Source: Fasciolopsis buskii
Taxonomy: Eukaryota; Platyhelminthes; Trematoda; Plagiorchiida; Fasciolidae
Direction of reading: 5' to 3'
Length of the DNA: 64,000 bases
Assembly (NCBI GenBank): GCA_008360955.1
Contig: LUCM01002343.1
Span: forward strand, 281,003 to 345,002
Positions within the stretch are counted from its first letter, which is position 1. Every line of letters starts with the position of its first letter. Positions 11,721 through 23,300 of this stretch are shown piece after piece. The notes below the pieces were generated by a model. The model was not told the DNA's origin, did no database searches, and saw nothing but the letters and a program-made list of their open reading frames with translations. Both the position numbers and the translations under genes were made by a program.

Positions 11721-12971
11721 GCGTTACGTCGTCGCGTCGTCTAATGACTACGCTAAGCTACCCCAAGGCTAACGGCACGGGGAAGGCACTCAGATAAACA
11801 GGAGACCATCAAGGGCCCGCAAGACAGTATACAGAGTTAAGTAGCCGAGTATTTTCTTCCGTGGGAACGGCCATCCTTCTCGAATGAAGTTGGGCGCCAG
11901 TTATGGAGGAGATAAAGACTTTGTTTCCGGCTAATTGGACCTAGGGCTGAATATGGTCTATGGCTAAACCAAAGGAGAGTTAATACAGGTTAGATGTTCA
12001 CAGCGAAGCCCTGGACAGCACAGGAGGTGTGGAAATCCTACTTGTCTCAAATGCAGGGTGGTAACAAGGGTAAAGTGTGGTATGCGTGAAAGTGGCTCAC
12101 ATGTTCATGTGGGAGTATAAAAAAGAACATATTTGGTCTACACTGTTAATATTACGAGATAAAATGGGTTTGTTCCGCTTACAAAGAGGTCATACAAAGC
12201 CCCATCAGATAGACCTTTGAGTGGGTAGAAGATAAGTGAGGCGCAGCATTTGGATTGCAATGGGTTACAGAAGGGCGAAGAGGGAAAGGATAAAAATCAA
12301 CTTTTTAAGGCAGATAGTGGTTTAGTGCCGGAAGAAGCGCCCACTTGCGCAAGGAACTTTAACTCGACTAGAGCCGGAATTGATGAAACCGTTGGAGTAT
12401 GTACCGAAGAGAGGCGGTAAACCGGAAGTTTTGTCTAAAAAGCAGCACAGCCAAATGAAAAGGGCCCAACAGATGCGGAAGAAATCGTAGGAACACAGGG
12501 ACCCGGCAAATAGAAGCACGCGGAAATGGACGTGCGGCTGAAAAATGAAACAAGTTGCTACATCAGATAAGTCGGGCGCCGGAAACTGTACATAAACCTA
12601 ATAACATCGCCCTAGGATAAGTTCGTGAAGCTGTACATGGAAGTGAGAAAACAAAGGGAAAGTACGGTGAGGTACTACGTGGTTGATCCAGTTCGAACGG
12701 TGTGCCACTTCTCAAAAGATGACTGAATGGTAAGGACTCAAATGGACGATATCCGTAACCGACAGTGGTTGAGCTTGCTGATCGGCGACGAGAGGGTTCT
12801 TGGCCTCAAGTGATTTAATAAAAACGATCACTGGGAAGGAGATTGCCATTTTGTCAGACAGTGCTGCCAGCACCAGGATCAAGCCTAAGGATACCAAAGA
12901 CGGACCCTTGATTTAATACCGCGTACCTACAATTCAAAAATCTATTCCGCTGAAAGCATGGAGATGCAAGT
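11721..12971. other. Unassigned purine-rich sequence
   Basis: Frequent stops in all + frames and only short minus frames. It could be leftover non-LTR sequence between two worn elements, but nothing specific is recognised. Confidence 0.35.
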
Positions 12972-13920
12972 GTGGCTGCCAACCATCATACGAGAGGACG
13001 GACAGGGAACTCCAGAGTAAGTTTCGATCAAGTGGCACACTCTTTCGCCCAACAGCCAAGGGGACGGCAAAAGGAAGTGGTGGGAGTAGTGAACACAAAT
13101 CCTGCAAGCCTGGGAAATAAGAAGCACGAGTCACAATTTGGGACTCTGGATGCAGATGTGGTGACTCTCGCTGAGACATGGGTGCAACCAAAGAAGGGGG
13201 ACAACGAAATGAAAGGAGAGGCGGATGGGCCAGTGTGGGGCGGAATGTTGATCGAAGCTGGTGGAAATTGCAACAATCAAGGAGGTCATAAACTGTGTAA
13301 CCCAAACAAACAGGCCCCAAGCGTTGTCATCGTAACCAGATTCACAAAGATCTCAGTTTTAGGTACGGACACAAGCCTCGGGTCGACATCAGCGGAGGAC
13401 CTGTCAGTGTTGCATTTATCAGTGCGGTTGCAAGATTCGTGGAAAAATCTCGAAAGCTGGAAGGTTTAAATGTACCTGAGATTGACCGGGACCAGGAAAC
13501 AGCCCAAGAAGTTATTTGTAGCAAGTGGGATGGTTCAACACGTTAATCAAGCGATTTGATGAGGATTCGGCCAAGCACATTCGGCCTATGACACGGTTGC
13601 AACGAGAGCACCAAATTTCCTAGAAGGCCTTGAGTTGGAAGAACCAGTAAACACTAAGAGACATGCTGTAATCGGGATGCTACTGACCTTGCAGGGGTAA
13701 GTATCTCCGACAAAATCGACAGGATAATTTTCGTCTTAGACCTGGGTCTTCGGAGGGACGTCAAATGTCGGCGGCCGCCATTTAGACGCAAACTGTTGGC
13801 AGTAGCCGGCGTAGGTGCACCCTTATGCGGAATCAAACGGAATGAGCCTCCACTTAGTTGGGGGAGTAGAATCACGGGGACCAGAAAGCGAGAAATAATG
13901 TTACACCTAACCATCGAGAT
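12972..13920 (+). mobile_element. Probable non-LTR endonuclease-domain relic
   Basis: An open frame of about 165 codons (12972-13469) includes LDADVVTLAETWVQPKKG, like the endonuclease motif 'DVI-ITETWL'. Its continuation, after stops, contains GVSISDKIDRIIFVLDLGL near 13690-13750, at the position and with the shape of the 'LPPLGKSDH--I-F-L-L' block near the end of LINE endonucleases. No GDFN motif is visible. The length of the open frame is unusual for a relic. A host gene cannot be excluded, but no splice structure was found. Confidence 0.4.
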
Positions 13921-14245
13921 CACTTGAGGTACTTAGTGAGGAAAAAGTGGATGTATCGCTGCACACAGTTGGAAGCCTTCGAACGAGCTCCAAATCTGCG
14001 CTGGATTAAGGTTTTCTCAGACTGAGGAATATGAATGGGTTCTATTTTCCCTTCCTTTTTTGTTTCAGCAAGAAGCATAACCACCACTACGTTTATGGGC
14101 GTGTTATAGCCACAAAAAATATACCTTGCGGAAAACAAAGAACTTCAAGGTTCAAAAAGTGCTGGAGGCCAATGAAAATCGCCGATGACATACCGATCCG
14201 GACGCTAGTTTTAACGTTGCGGTCACTTCTGTTCACCGCTGGATG

Positions 14246-14318
14246 AACTGAACTGAAGGTTAGAGCGCGTCGTTAGAAAGGTGCTCCACGTTTTATTGTG
14301 CGTTTAACGGAGTCGCCG
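14246..14318 (+). promoter_or_regulatory. Presumed 5' leader of SEC22
   Basis: The stretch just before the SEC22 start is locally CpG-dense (GAGCGCGTCGTTAG, AACGGAGTCGCCG) compared with its surroundings. The start codon context is GTCGCCGATGA. No TATA box or spliced-leader acceptor can be assigned with confidence. Confidence 0.3.
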
Positions 14319-14393
14319 ATGATCCACTTCACTTTTATTGCAAGGGTCGCGGACGGTCTGCCGTTGGCTGCCACCATTCAGGAAGATGAAAAG
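14319..14393 (+). CDS. SEC22: SEC22 exon 1
   Basis: It encodes 25 residues starting MIHFTFIARVADGLP and ending QEDEK, the start of the longin domain. The donor is AAG|GTAAGT, phase 0. The frame is too short to stand out; it was found by searching upstream for the missing SEC22 amino terminus. Confidence 0.95.
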
Positions 14394-17300
14394 GTAAGTT
14401 GTAATGATCGTTAAAGCTTCTTCTTCAAACGATTCACCAGTTTGGCTTTTGCATGGCTCTCGTAGACTGATTTCCCATTAAGTTTACTTTTCCAGTGTAG
14501 TCAACGTGGTTAGCGTCACTGTTGTGCTTCTGCGTTTTATCGTTGGTATTTGATGGAATCTCCAGATTTTGTTAGGATTTCAACTCCGCTTTTTCAATTT
14601 TACGGGAGCTTCTTCTAGACCATTCAGTGTTGTTGGATGTCCGTTTGACTTTCCCCACTACTCTCCCGGATGAAATTGTCACTAATTGATTGCAATGGTG
14701 GAAGTGCTTACGTAGCTTCTCAACTGTTTTCATGACTTGAGAACGGCGTAATCAGTGGGGTTTTATCCCCGCTGTTATTTTCACTAAGCCTTCTCTCGAA
14801 AAAAAGCGCTTCATTGGAGTAACCGATATGCTAGACATTTTTATTTTGACCAAAAACAACAGCAACGTACTCCACAGTGATATTGAATGGGGCGAATTAT
14901 AAAAATCAGTTGGTGTGCCAATTGTATACTGTCTATCTCAGGGAGCGACAGAAACATTAAACCCTTTTCCAGGTGGAATAGTGGTCGGGACTCACAGTCG
15001 CATATTGAATTGCGGATGTGAAAACTCTCTGCTTGAGAAGTAACGCGCTCCGTAAATAGACGTCGTTCTGGATGTGAAGTAATAAAGCTTACACGGTATC
15101 GTCTTCTGCATGCAATCCAGAAGACTGAAGGCCGTCGTTTGGCGAACACAGCCTTTTGATATTGGTTGAACTGAGCTGTGTTGGCATGCTGGTAACACGG
15201 CAGTAACAGCTCAAGTGACACCATTGAAAATGAGAATCCCATATTTTGAAATATTTCACAGTAGCAAAACCATCCGGAGAGGGTTCCACTTGGGACGAGA
15301 AGCGCTGTCAAGGCGGTCCAAAACCTTCCCCGAAATGCTATCTTCATATTCGTTCATGACCATTTTTGAACGTCATGCCATGTGGCACAGCCGCATTTCA
15401 AATCGATGATCGCAGGTCTAAATTAGCCCATCGTTGGTCAGGTTCTTCCGGTGACAGCCCAAGTCGGCCACTTCTGCGTTGTCGTCTTACCAGTAGGAGT
15501 AAAATACAAAGGAAGATGATAGAAAACAACAAATTTAAGCTCAAATTACAAAATAGAAATGGCCTCCAAAGAAGTCTGAGACGATTGCTTGACTGCTTCT
15601 GTTCCAGATGGATGAGCTGCTGCCTGGTTCGCTGCTCACTAACCCCCAAGAAAAAATGACTGTTGAGTATCTCCTAAGCAGTTGTTTAGTCCTAGTTTAT
15701 ATTTACATGGCGTGCATGGAGTCTTTTTGGTGCTTGTACAGTGAGTTAAACAGAATAGTTGAAAGAAACGTCTACTTCTCAGGATGAGTATACCGCAATG
15801 AACGCTTGGGTAATTACCGATGAAATGTCCCGATCTTTGTAACAATGCACGTAGAGCAACTAACACAAACGATCGCCGTTGTTGGCTTGATCATCTAAGG
15901 AAGCAGGTTTGGATCCTAATTACTTAACTCATCTGAACAACTGTCCTGTCCAACGAAGCAACTAAAATTAGAACATTCACGCCGGGGGTCATCTCTAGCC
16001 TCAGAATGACCACAGTCAGGTGGTGCTTACATGGAGCGATAAATAGATGTACAAACTAACGTGATAACTGCCTGCTTTCGGAAAATCGAGAAGGATTACG
16101 GTGAGACACCCCTGAAACAAATTTACATGAAGTTGTTGACGGTAATAGACGCTCAGCTATTGTTTGGTATTCAGGTTAGATCTGGTTAGATCTTAGAGGA
16201 GTGGAAAATCCTATCGACGTAAAGTGTCTTCCTGAGAGCTTCGTCGCCATTACCATTCAGCGAAACTACACGTTGCAATAGGAAGAGTGTGCAGAGGGGA
16301 CAATGAGTAAATTTACGGGACGAGAACGGACAAGAACATACGAAATGCAGCCTAGCGTTTCCAGTAATTCTGACTCTAAAGAAAGTGACAGCACGACCTG
16401 CAATTCTCGCGATTCGTTGTCCTATCCTTCAGGGTCTCCAGTCAGCTGACTGACTGGTCTTTCGGACTCAAACCACGGACACGTGAGATACCGAATGCAT
16501 GTAAGTTTGTTGGACATATTCTTATTTTATCTGCTGACCATCACGTGGCTTCCCTCATCACAAAAGAGAACCGGATAGGGCACCGTATGTTAAATATTTA
16601 CACAAGCAGCTCGTATTCCAACCAGTGAAATCTGAACTGGTATCCAATTCTGGATTAAATACTTTGCATTGCTCAAGCAGTCAATCCATCCAGTCCTAGC
16701 GATAATGCGGAAACACTGGTGATCAACAAACCTCAAGCGACGGGTGCACTGCAGGCAGCACAATCTTTTAACCACAGCGAAATATCAAGTTGGCGCGAAG
16801 TGTTTTTTAGGGCCACTACACCCTGTTTGAAAAGAACTGGGAGTTCATCAGGACTGGCTGAACTTGCCCGCGTCGGTTCCACTTCCCGTTACGTTGAGAG
16901 GTCAAGTGAAACCTTTCAGGGATTCACAGTTGTTGCCGCCGCCCAGCCTAACTCAGCCCTGAAGTTTCCAGCCCAACGGTCGAACCTTTGCTGTCTGCCA
17001 TGAATGAGTTCTACATTTCCGACATATGGTTTCACTAACCAAGATTCGCCGCTAACCTGTTGTACCTGATTTTACCCCACTACTACTCTGCATTGCTGTG
17101 CGTCGAAGTTCTTAGCTCGTCTTTTAGTTTCTGTTCATATCTGATGTAAGCAGCCGAATCAGACGGACTTGCTGCGGCCAACCAGGTCTGCGGTCTGCAT
17201 CAATGTCCACTGACCTGTGGTGAAAACTATGTTAAAACTGGTTTATGATCCAATTCGACGTTCGTGGACCGATGCACTCTACGGTTTTCAACGGAATCGC

Positions 17301-20300
17301 ACCAACGGTGGCTTACTGCGATCTGGTTCGGACTACCTGTGTATTTAGTGCGATGTTGCTGTACGACGCAAACTGTCTATCTGCGCTACCTAAGAACTCT
17401 GACGCACAGCAATGCAGATGAGCAGTAGAGTAAAATCAAACAGGCGATGCACTTGACAGCAAATTTCGCCTGCGCTCCTAAATCCGTTATCCATCAAAGA
17501 TACTGGAACTTGCAAGAGTCGCCTAGTCTAATGAATCAAAACGTCATCTCCGCAGCTGTAAAGAACCGAGCAGGGTAAGTCAGCATCTGCAACGTTGTGA
17601 GACCTAGTGGCTCAGGGTAGCCAAGGAAATGGGAGTAACATCTGCCTCAGGCCACAGCCAAAGACTATTTAAGCTAGTGTGCAACGCAGGTTAGTAGTGA
17701 ACTTTGGTTAGCAAAACTGTATGTTGGAAATGGAGAACTCATTCATGGCAGACAGCAGAGGCTCCACCGTTGGGCTGGAAACTTCAGGGCTGAGTTAGGC
17801 TGGGCGGCGGCAACAACTGTGAATCCTTGGGAGGTTTCACTTGACGTCTCAACGTAACTGGAAGTAGAATCGAACATTCGGCTACTGAAGCGGGGAAGTT
17901 TAGCCAGTCCTGATGAACTCCCAGTTCTTTTCAAAAAGGGTGTAGTGGCCGTGATAAAAGTACTTCTTACATTTTAGTAGTAAGAGATTGAATGTTTACA
18001 TGAAATAATTCACCATGTGATATCATCGCTCAACTCACCATAAAGAAACCATGGAAGCACTGTACAGCTGTTTGATCCTCGTTAGGAATGATGAGCAGTG
18101 CATATGGACCGCGCCCGAACTGGGACGCGAACCCGAGACGAACGATTCTGAGTCGAACGCCTTAGCCATTACGCTAGCGGGCAGGCTGTGAACGGTTTGT
18201 TGAACTTCACCACATGATGTTGCACCTATCCGTCACTGATTTGCACGGTTACTGTCCGTTAGCTCAGTAGGGATCGATTGCTGTGAGCTAACGGACAGTA
18301 ACCGTGCAAATCAGTGACGGATAGGTGCAACATCATGTGGTGAAGTTCAACAAACCGTTCAGAGCCTGCCCGGTAGCGTAATGGCTAAGGCGTTCGACTC
18401 AGAATCGTTCGTCTCGGGTTCGCGTCCCAGTTCGGGCGCGGTCCATATGCACTGCTCATCATTCCTAACGAGGATCAAACCGCTGTACAGTGCTTCCATG
18501 GTTTCTTTATGGTGAGTTGAGCGATGATATCACATGGTGAATTATTTCATGAAAAGTACTTCTCGCTCCGGGTTATTTGACACGAGGAGTCTATTTCGCC
18601 ATTCTGCGATGAACCACCGCAAACTGGATTTCGTCCAGGTCGGCCAGAATTTTACCATTTGCTAGTTACTCGAAACGCATCAAACACCGTTTTTCGATAT
18701 TTGTAGTTTTTTTCGATTTGTAAGGTACCTTCGATTCGGTCGATAGGACAGCGCTATTCAGTGCTTTCCAACGGAGGGTTATTCCAGCAAAGTTCGTGAA
18801 TCTGCGAACCGATGGTTGCATGAGGATATGCGGTGACCTACTGGGTTCATTGGAATCTGGGAGCAATGTTCCATATCTTCAGTCTTCTTAAACTTCGTCA
18901 TGGATGAAGGCAATAGCGGATGTTTCAGCAGGTCTGCAGGTCGTAGGTCTCAAATTGGCAAATAAGAGGAATCTTTGTGGCTTTGATTGCTTGCTCGAAT
19001 GCATAGGACATGAGCAACGAGCATTAGACAGACTCGCGAGAGCCGCAACTCCATTCGGCATGCTCTGCGCCTTCAGTAATGCTGTAAACTCAACGTCAGT
19101 GGTTCCGAGCTTGATACTCAATGGTGAGACCCAACCAGTGTTGACCGTTTCATTTGCCTGAACATTTGCTTGGTTACCAGTGGTAGCACGGTAACAGAAA
19201 TGAGGATGCCTATATCTAAAGCTCGAGTGGCGTACACTGGGCTGACTCCTTTTTGGCACCAGTTTGATATTTCGCTGCAGTTAAATGGTCGCGTGCCCTA
19301 TGCTGCAGTCCTCTCAGTTGTTTTGTTATAGCTGAGGGACGTTGAGTTTGTTTTCTGAAGGTGTTGGTCGCCAGGATATTTTTGATCTTCGATGTTTGCG
19401 TAGCATCACCAAAACTTGATGGTTTGACTGCCGGAGTAGTGTGAATGTTTTTCATCTATTGGATACAGGATCGGGGAATGTTCTATCACTGCGTGCCTCG
19501 CCAGCATTTGCCGACTGAACTGCAAAATCGATTCTGTTCACCAGCTTCTTCAGTTTATTTTTGATCGAAACTCATTTCCCCCTTCATCAGATGTCACACT
19601 TTCAGTTCCCAATTTCACCTTCCATTCTTCTTTTGTTCCCAAAGCGGGTGTTTGTGCTACCCCCTGCGGGTACGAAATTTTGACTTTCTAATCGTGAATT
19701 TCAACTCATGTAGTCGAAACTTTGACTTCTTTCCTTTAGTCATTACCTGTGTTGTTTATCGTTCTCCAACAGTGATGATTCTTGCGTTTTTGATTTACCG
19801 TCTTTAAACATTGAACATCTGCTTATTGCAGACCCCAGAAGTCATGTTACTATCTTAGGAGTATTCAACGTTTACAACCGCGAGTGGCTGGTACACTCCT
19901 CTGACGCTCCAGTCATGGGGCGCGAAGCCGAACAATTCGTCGTGATTAACAATCTATCTCAGCTAATTGACCTCCTCACACATACCCGACCGAACGGGCG
20001 ACCGTACTCATACTCTTGATCTTATCTTCAGTACAATTCCTTCTCTACTCACTTCTATTTGTCCTTCTCTTGGATCACTGAACCGTTGTGTCATTGCATC
20101 ACCCGTCAGCTTCACCCGCCCTAATCCTCCACCCTCCGCAAGACACATTTTGGCGCCATAGTTTACTCGACTGGGACGGTTTCCGCGACTTCTTAGCTTC
20201 CTACCCTTGAAATGACTTGTTTTACTACAAGCGTTTCCACACTCGTTTTCAACTTTATTTATATTTTTCCTATTATTTCACACTTTTCCAAACCAGATAA

Positions 20301-23300
20301 TTCCGAATCCCCCGAGTGGTTTAATCACGTGATTGTGCTGTATGCTTGAGGCGCTCAACATTTTGCTCACTCTCAACCCCCCCACCGCTTCGTGTAAGCA
20401 AGGAATAAGCCACAGAGTGCTTCGTCCACTGCAAAGCAGAATGCCTACTCTCATGAGCCACCGGTAGCCGAACATTGCGGTCTTTCGCAAAAGCCCTCTC
20501 TTTTGTTCAAGCTCTCTTCTATGTTCAACCCAATGTCTTTTCCCGCTCTGCCTATCCATGGTGTCCCCACTGATAGCACGTCCGATAATCGTAGCGGTTT
20601 GTAATCAAATAGTGTAGTAGGTGATTTTCAGTTTGCTGGCTCACATTCTCAAGCCTCGTCAGCCTCCGAATCTCGGTCCTTTCAATGTGCGCACTTTTTT
20701 GCAGGCTAGCCAACAGGCGTGTTTAGCTCTGACAGTGGGCTCACTTATGATTGATGCATGCTGCATCAGTGAAACACGAATTCAGGATTCGATTAGAGTA
20801 ATTCAACTAACTACACCAAATGTCTCGTCAAGATATTTCGTGCACACTTTAGGAGACGAAGCAGCTCAAGCTGTGGCTCAACGGGGTGTATGGATCGTCT
20901 TAAGTCAGAAGGTCGAAGCAGCCCTTTAGACTTGGTCCTGTTTAACAGTGGTTTGTGCGCCGTGAGACTGCAGGGATCAGTCGGCGTCCGAAAGGATAGT
21001 TGTATTAAGCGCCGTATATTTGTCATCTCGGCATGCGCCCCAACAGACTGCAGCACTGATATGGAGAAAGACGAGTTTTACGATGATCTCGTCATTCTTG
21101 TTCGGAAGAGCAAACGCTCTGACATTGTAGTGGTAGCAGGTGACTTTAATGCACAAGTTGGAGAACTGAGTGCATGGGAAGCCTGTTTATGTGCGCCTTG
21201 CCTGCACAGCGAACAGATAACGGATAAAAACTTCTCCAGTTCTGTGCGGACAATAAGTTATTCCCGTTCAGTGCAAACTTCCGACATAGTTCGCGTTGCA
21301 GGGCGACATGTACCTCTAATTCGACAGGTAGTCTGAGTGAGACCGACCATATTACAGTAAGCTACCGTTGACGCTGTTCTGTCCAAAACTGTAGATCGTA
21401 CTGAATCACGTACGTCGATTCGGACTATGCGTTAGTTTTAATGCGATTTTCGCTTCAGCTCGATGACCATCGATGCAGGCCACAAACCCGATTGGCTATC
21501 GAACATCTGTCTGATTCAGCTGTTCGCAACAGCTATGAACAGAAACCACCCGAGGAACTAAGAACTGCGACGAGCAACAATGTAGACGAGCAGTGAGATC
21601 AAATTAAGCAGGCTATGCATTTAGCAGCAGATTTCGCTTGTGGTTCTAGATCTATCGTTGGTCAAAGACACCGGATTTTGCAAGCTTCGTTAGGTCTAAT
21701 GGAGCAAAAACGCCAACTGCCAAACTGCAAGGAGGTGATAAGATGCATCGACAGTTGCAGCATCAGTTGACGATAAGTCTTAAGAACGGCCATGAAAACT
21801 GGTAGGTTAAGGTAGCTGAAGATATGGAGGAAGCGGACGCTTCAGGTAACGGTCAAGGACGGTTTATCTGGCCACACGCTGACGTATTTAGGCCGACGTC
21901 GGGGACTGCGAATCATTGGGAGGTGTCTGTCGACTCCCCAACGAAATTGGTAGTTAAGTCGAATATTCAACTTGTGAATCGGTGAAAGCAGCCGGTCCTG
22001 ACGAAGTTCCCCCAGTTCTTTTCAAATTGGATGGAGAAGCTCTGATATTTTGGAACGAGGGTCGTGTTCCGTTATCGTGGGATGAGTAACTGATTCTACC
22101 CATTTTCAAAAGGCCACTGAGTGACAGTAGGAATTATCGTGGGATTATTTTAGTTCCGATAGTTACTAAGGTGTTAGCTTCGGTAATGCTGCGTCGTTTG
22201 ACACCGGTTCGCGAGAGTAATATCCGTGAACAGCAGGCCGGATTTCGGCCAGGCTGAGGTTGCGTTGACCAGATATTCATTCTTTGACAGTTACTGGAAA
22301 CGCGGCCCTACGATCGTAGTCTTTCTGGACTTGAAAGGTGCTTTCGACTCCGTGGATCGGACAGCACCGGAAGGGTATTTCAGCAGTTTGTGAACCTGTT
22401 GCGAGCCTTGTACTTGCTTACCTATGGGTCGCGTGAGGATGTACGGTGAACTGTCACGTTCATTCGAAACGACTAACGGCGCTCGACAAGGGTGTCCCAT
22501 CTCTACATTCCTGTTCAACTTCGTCATGGACGAGGTGGTGGAAGATGCTTTAGGAGGTCTCCGGGATGTAGGAATCGAACTGAGAAATCGAGGGAAGCTA
22601 TATGGCTTAGACTACGTAGATGACGCTGTCTGCGGACCATGCACAACAGGCACTAGATAGACTGTCGTGATCGGTCGCTTGGTTTGGCATGTGCTTTGCA
22701 TGTTCAAAGCGTAAAGTGCTGTTACAGGACTGGACGACAGTAGTGCCGAATTTGATACTAGGCAGAGATGAACTAACGATTGTGGCCCGTTTCATTTACC
22801 TTGGTAGCTGCGTGTCTAACGATGGTAGCTCGGCAGTGGAGGTAAACACACGTATATCGATGGCTGGAGCAACTTACGCTGGACTGAAGCACTTGCGGCG
22901 TCGGCCTAATATTTCACTGAAGTGTGTACTGTGCTGCAGTGGATTCAGTTCTGTTGTGTGGTTGTGAGTCATGGATTACGCTTGTGGGAAATGTTCGTCC
23001 GTTAGAGGTTTCCGACCTCCGATGTCTACTTAGTATAGTTAGGATTGGATGGAGTGACCGGGTGAATTATGTGGAGGTGGGGAATCTAGTATTAAGCGCC
23101 AATTCTGAGAATATCTTATTTGAGCGTATGAAACTTGGTAGATTACGCTGGTTGGGTTGCGTGTTGCGTATGACAAACACTGGTCTACCATATCGTGCCC
23201 TATTTTGGGTTCCTTCCACGGAGTGGAAGAAGCCATATGGAGATCAACAGATGACGTGGTAAGGTTGGACAATAAAATATACAGCGAACGCATAAAAGAT

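Larger units (their letters stand above)
17968..18551. mobile_element. Palindromic (fold-back) tRNA-headed insertion
   Basis: The insertion holds two 268-bp inverted arms, 17999-18266 and 18284-18551, around a 17-bp spacer. I count only three mismatches between the arms. A 31-bp segment (17968-17998) lies outside the left arm only. Each arm holds a tRNA-like block with Pol III A- and B-box-like sequences, pointing outward from the centre. On the minus strand the element would end with the unpaired segment ...CTTACTACTAAAATGTA, like a SINE 3' end, followed directly by the target duplication. The 12-bp duplication suits LINE-machinery insertion better than a cut-and-paste transposon. I interpret it as a SINE inserted with an inverted self-copy. 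Confidence 0.85.
17386..19490 (+). mobile_element. RTE-like retrotransposon copy A, split by a palindromic insertion
   Basis: The copy starts in the linker (match to 21571 of copy B) and has VAKEMGVTSASGHSQRLFKL, then GNGELIHGRQQRLHRWAGNF. After the insertion it continues with a worn 'EQQAGFRPGR' block (CAAACTGGATTTCGTCCAGG), then GLKLANKRNLCGFD, ALDRLARAATPFGM and the C-terminal block DLRCLRSITKTWWFDCRSSVN. The RT catalytic YADD is replaced by CLLE-like sequence, and stops are frequent. A deletion of over 100 bp relative to copy B lies in the RT fingers. The 5' endonuclease is missing. The element is a fossil, older than the insertion inside it. Confidence 0.82.

Noticed and set aside
14841..15347. 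168-codon minus-strand frame, the longest in the window
   Set aside because: Composition (many Cys, Phe, Arg) and overlapping open frames on the same strand look like chance or antisense relic; no domain or splice sites.
18365..18440. Functional tRNA gene
   Set aside because: Mismatched stems, a missing long variable arm for the implied anticodon, and location inside a transposed palindrome.
18888..19259. 123-codon minus-strand frame
   Set aside because: It is the antisense of RTE copy A's RT and post-RT region.
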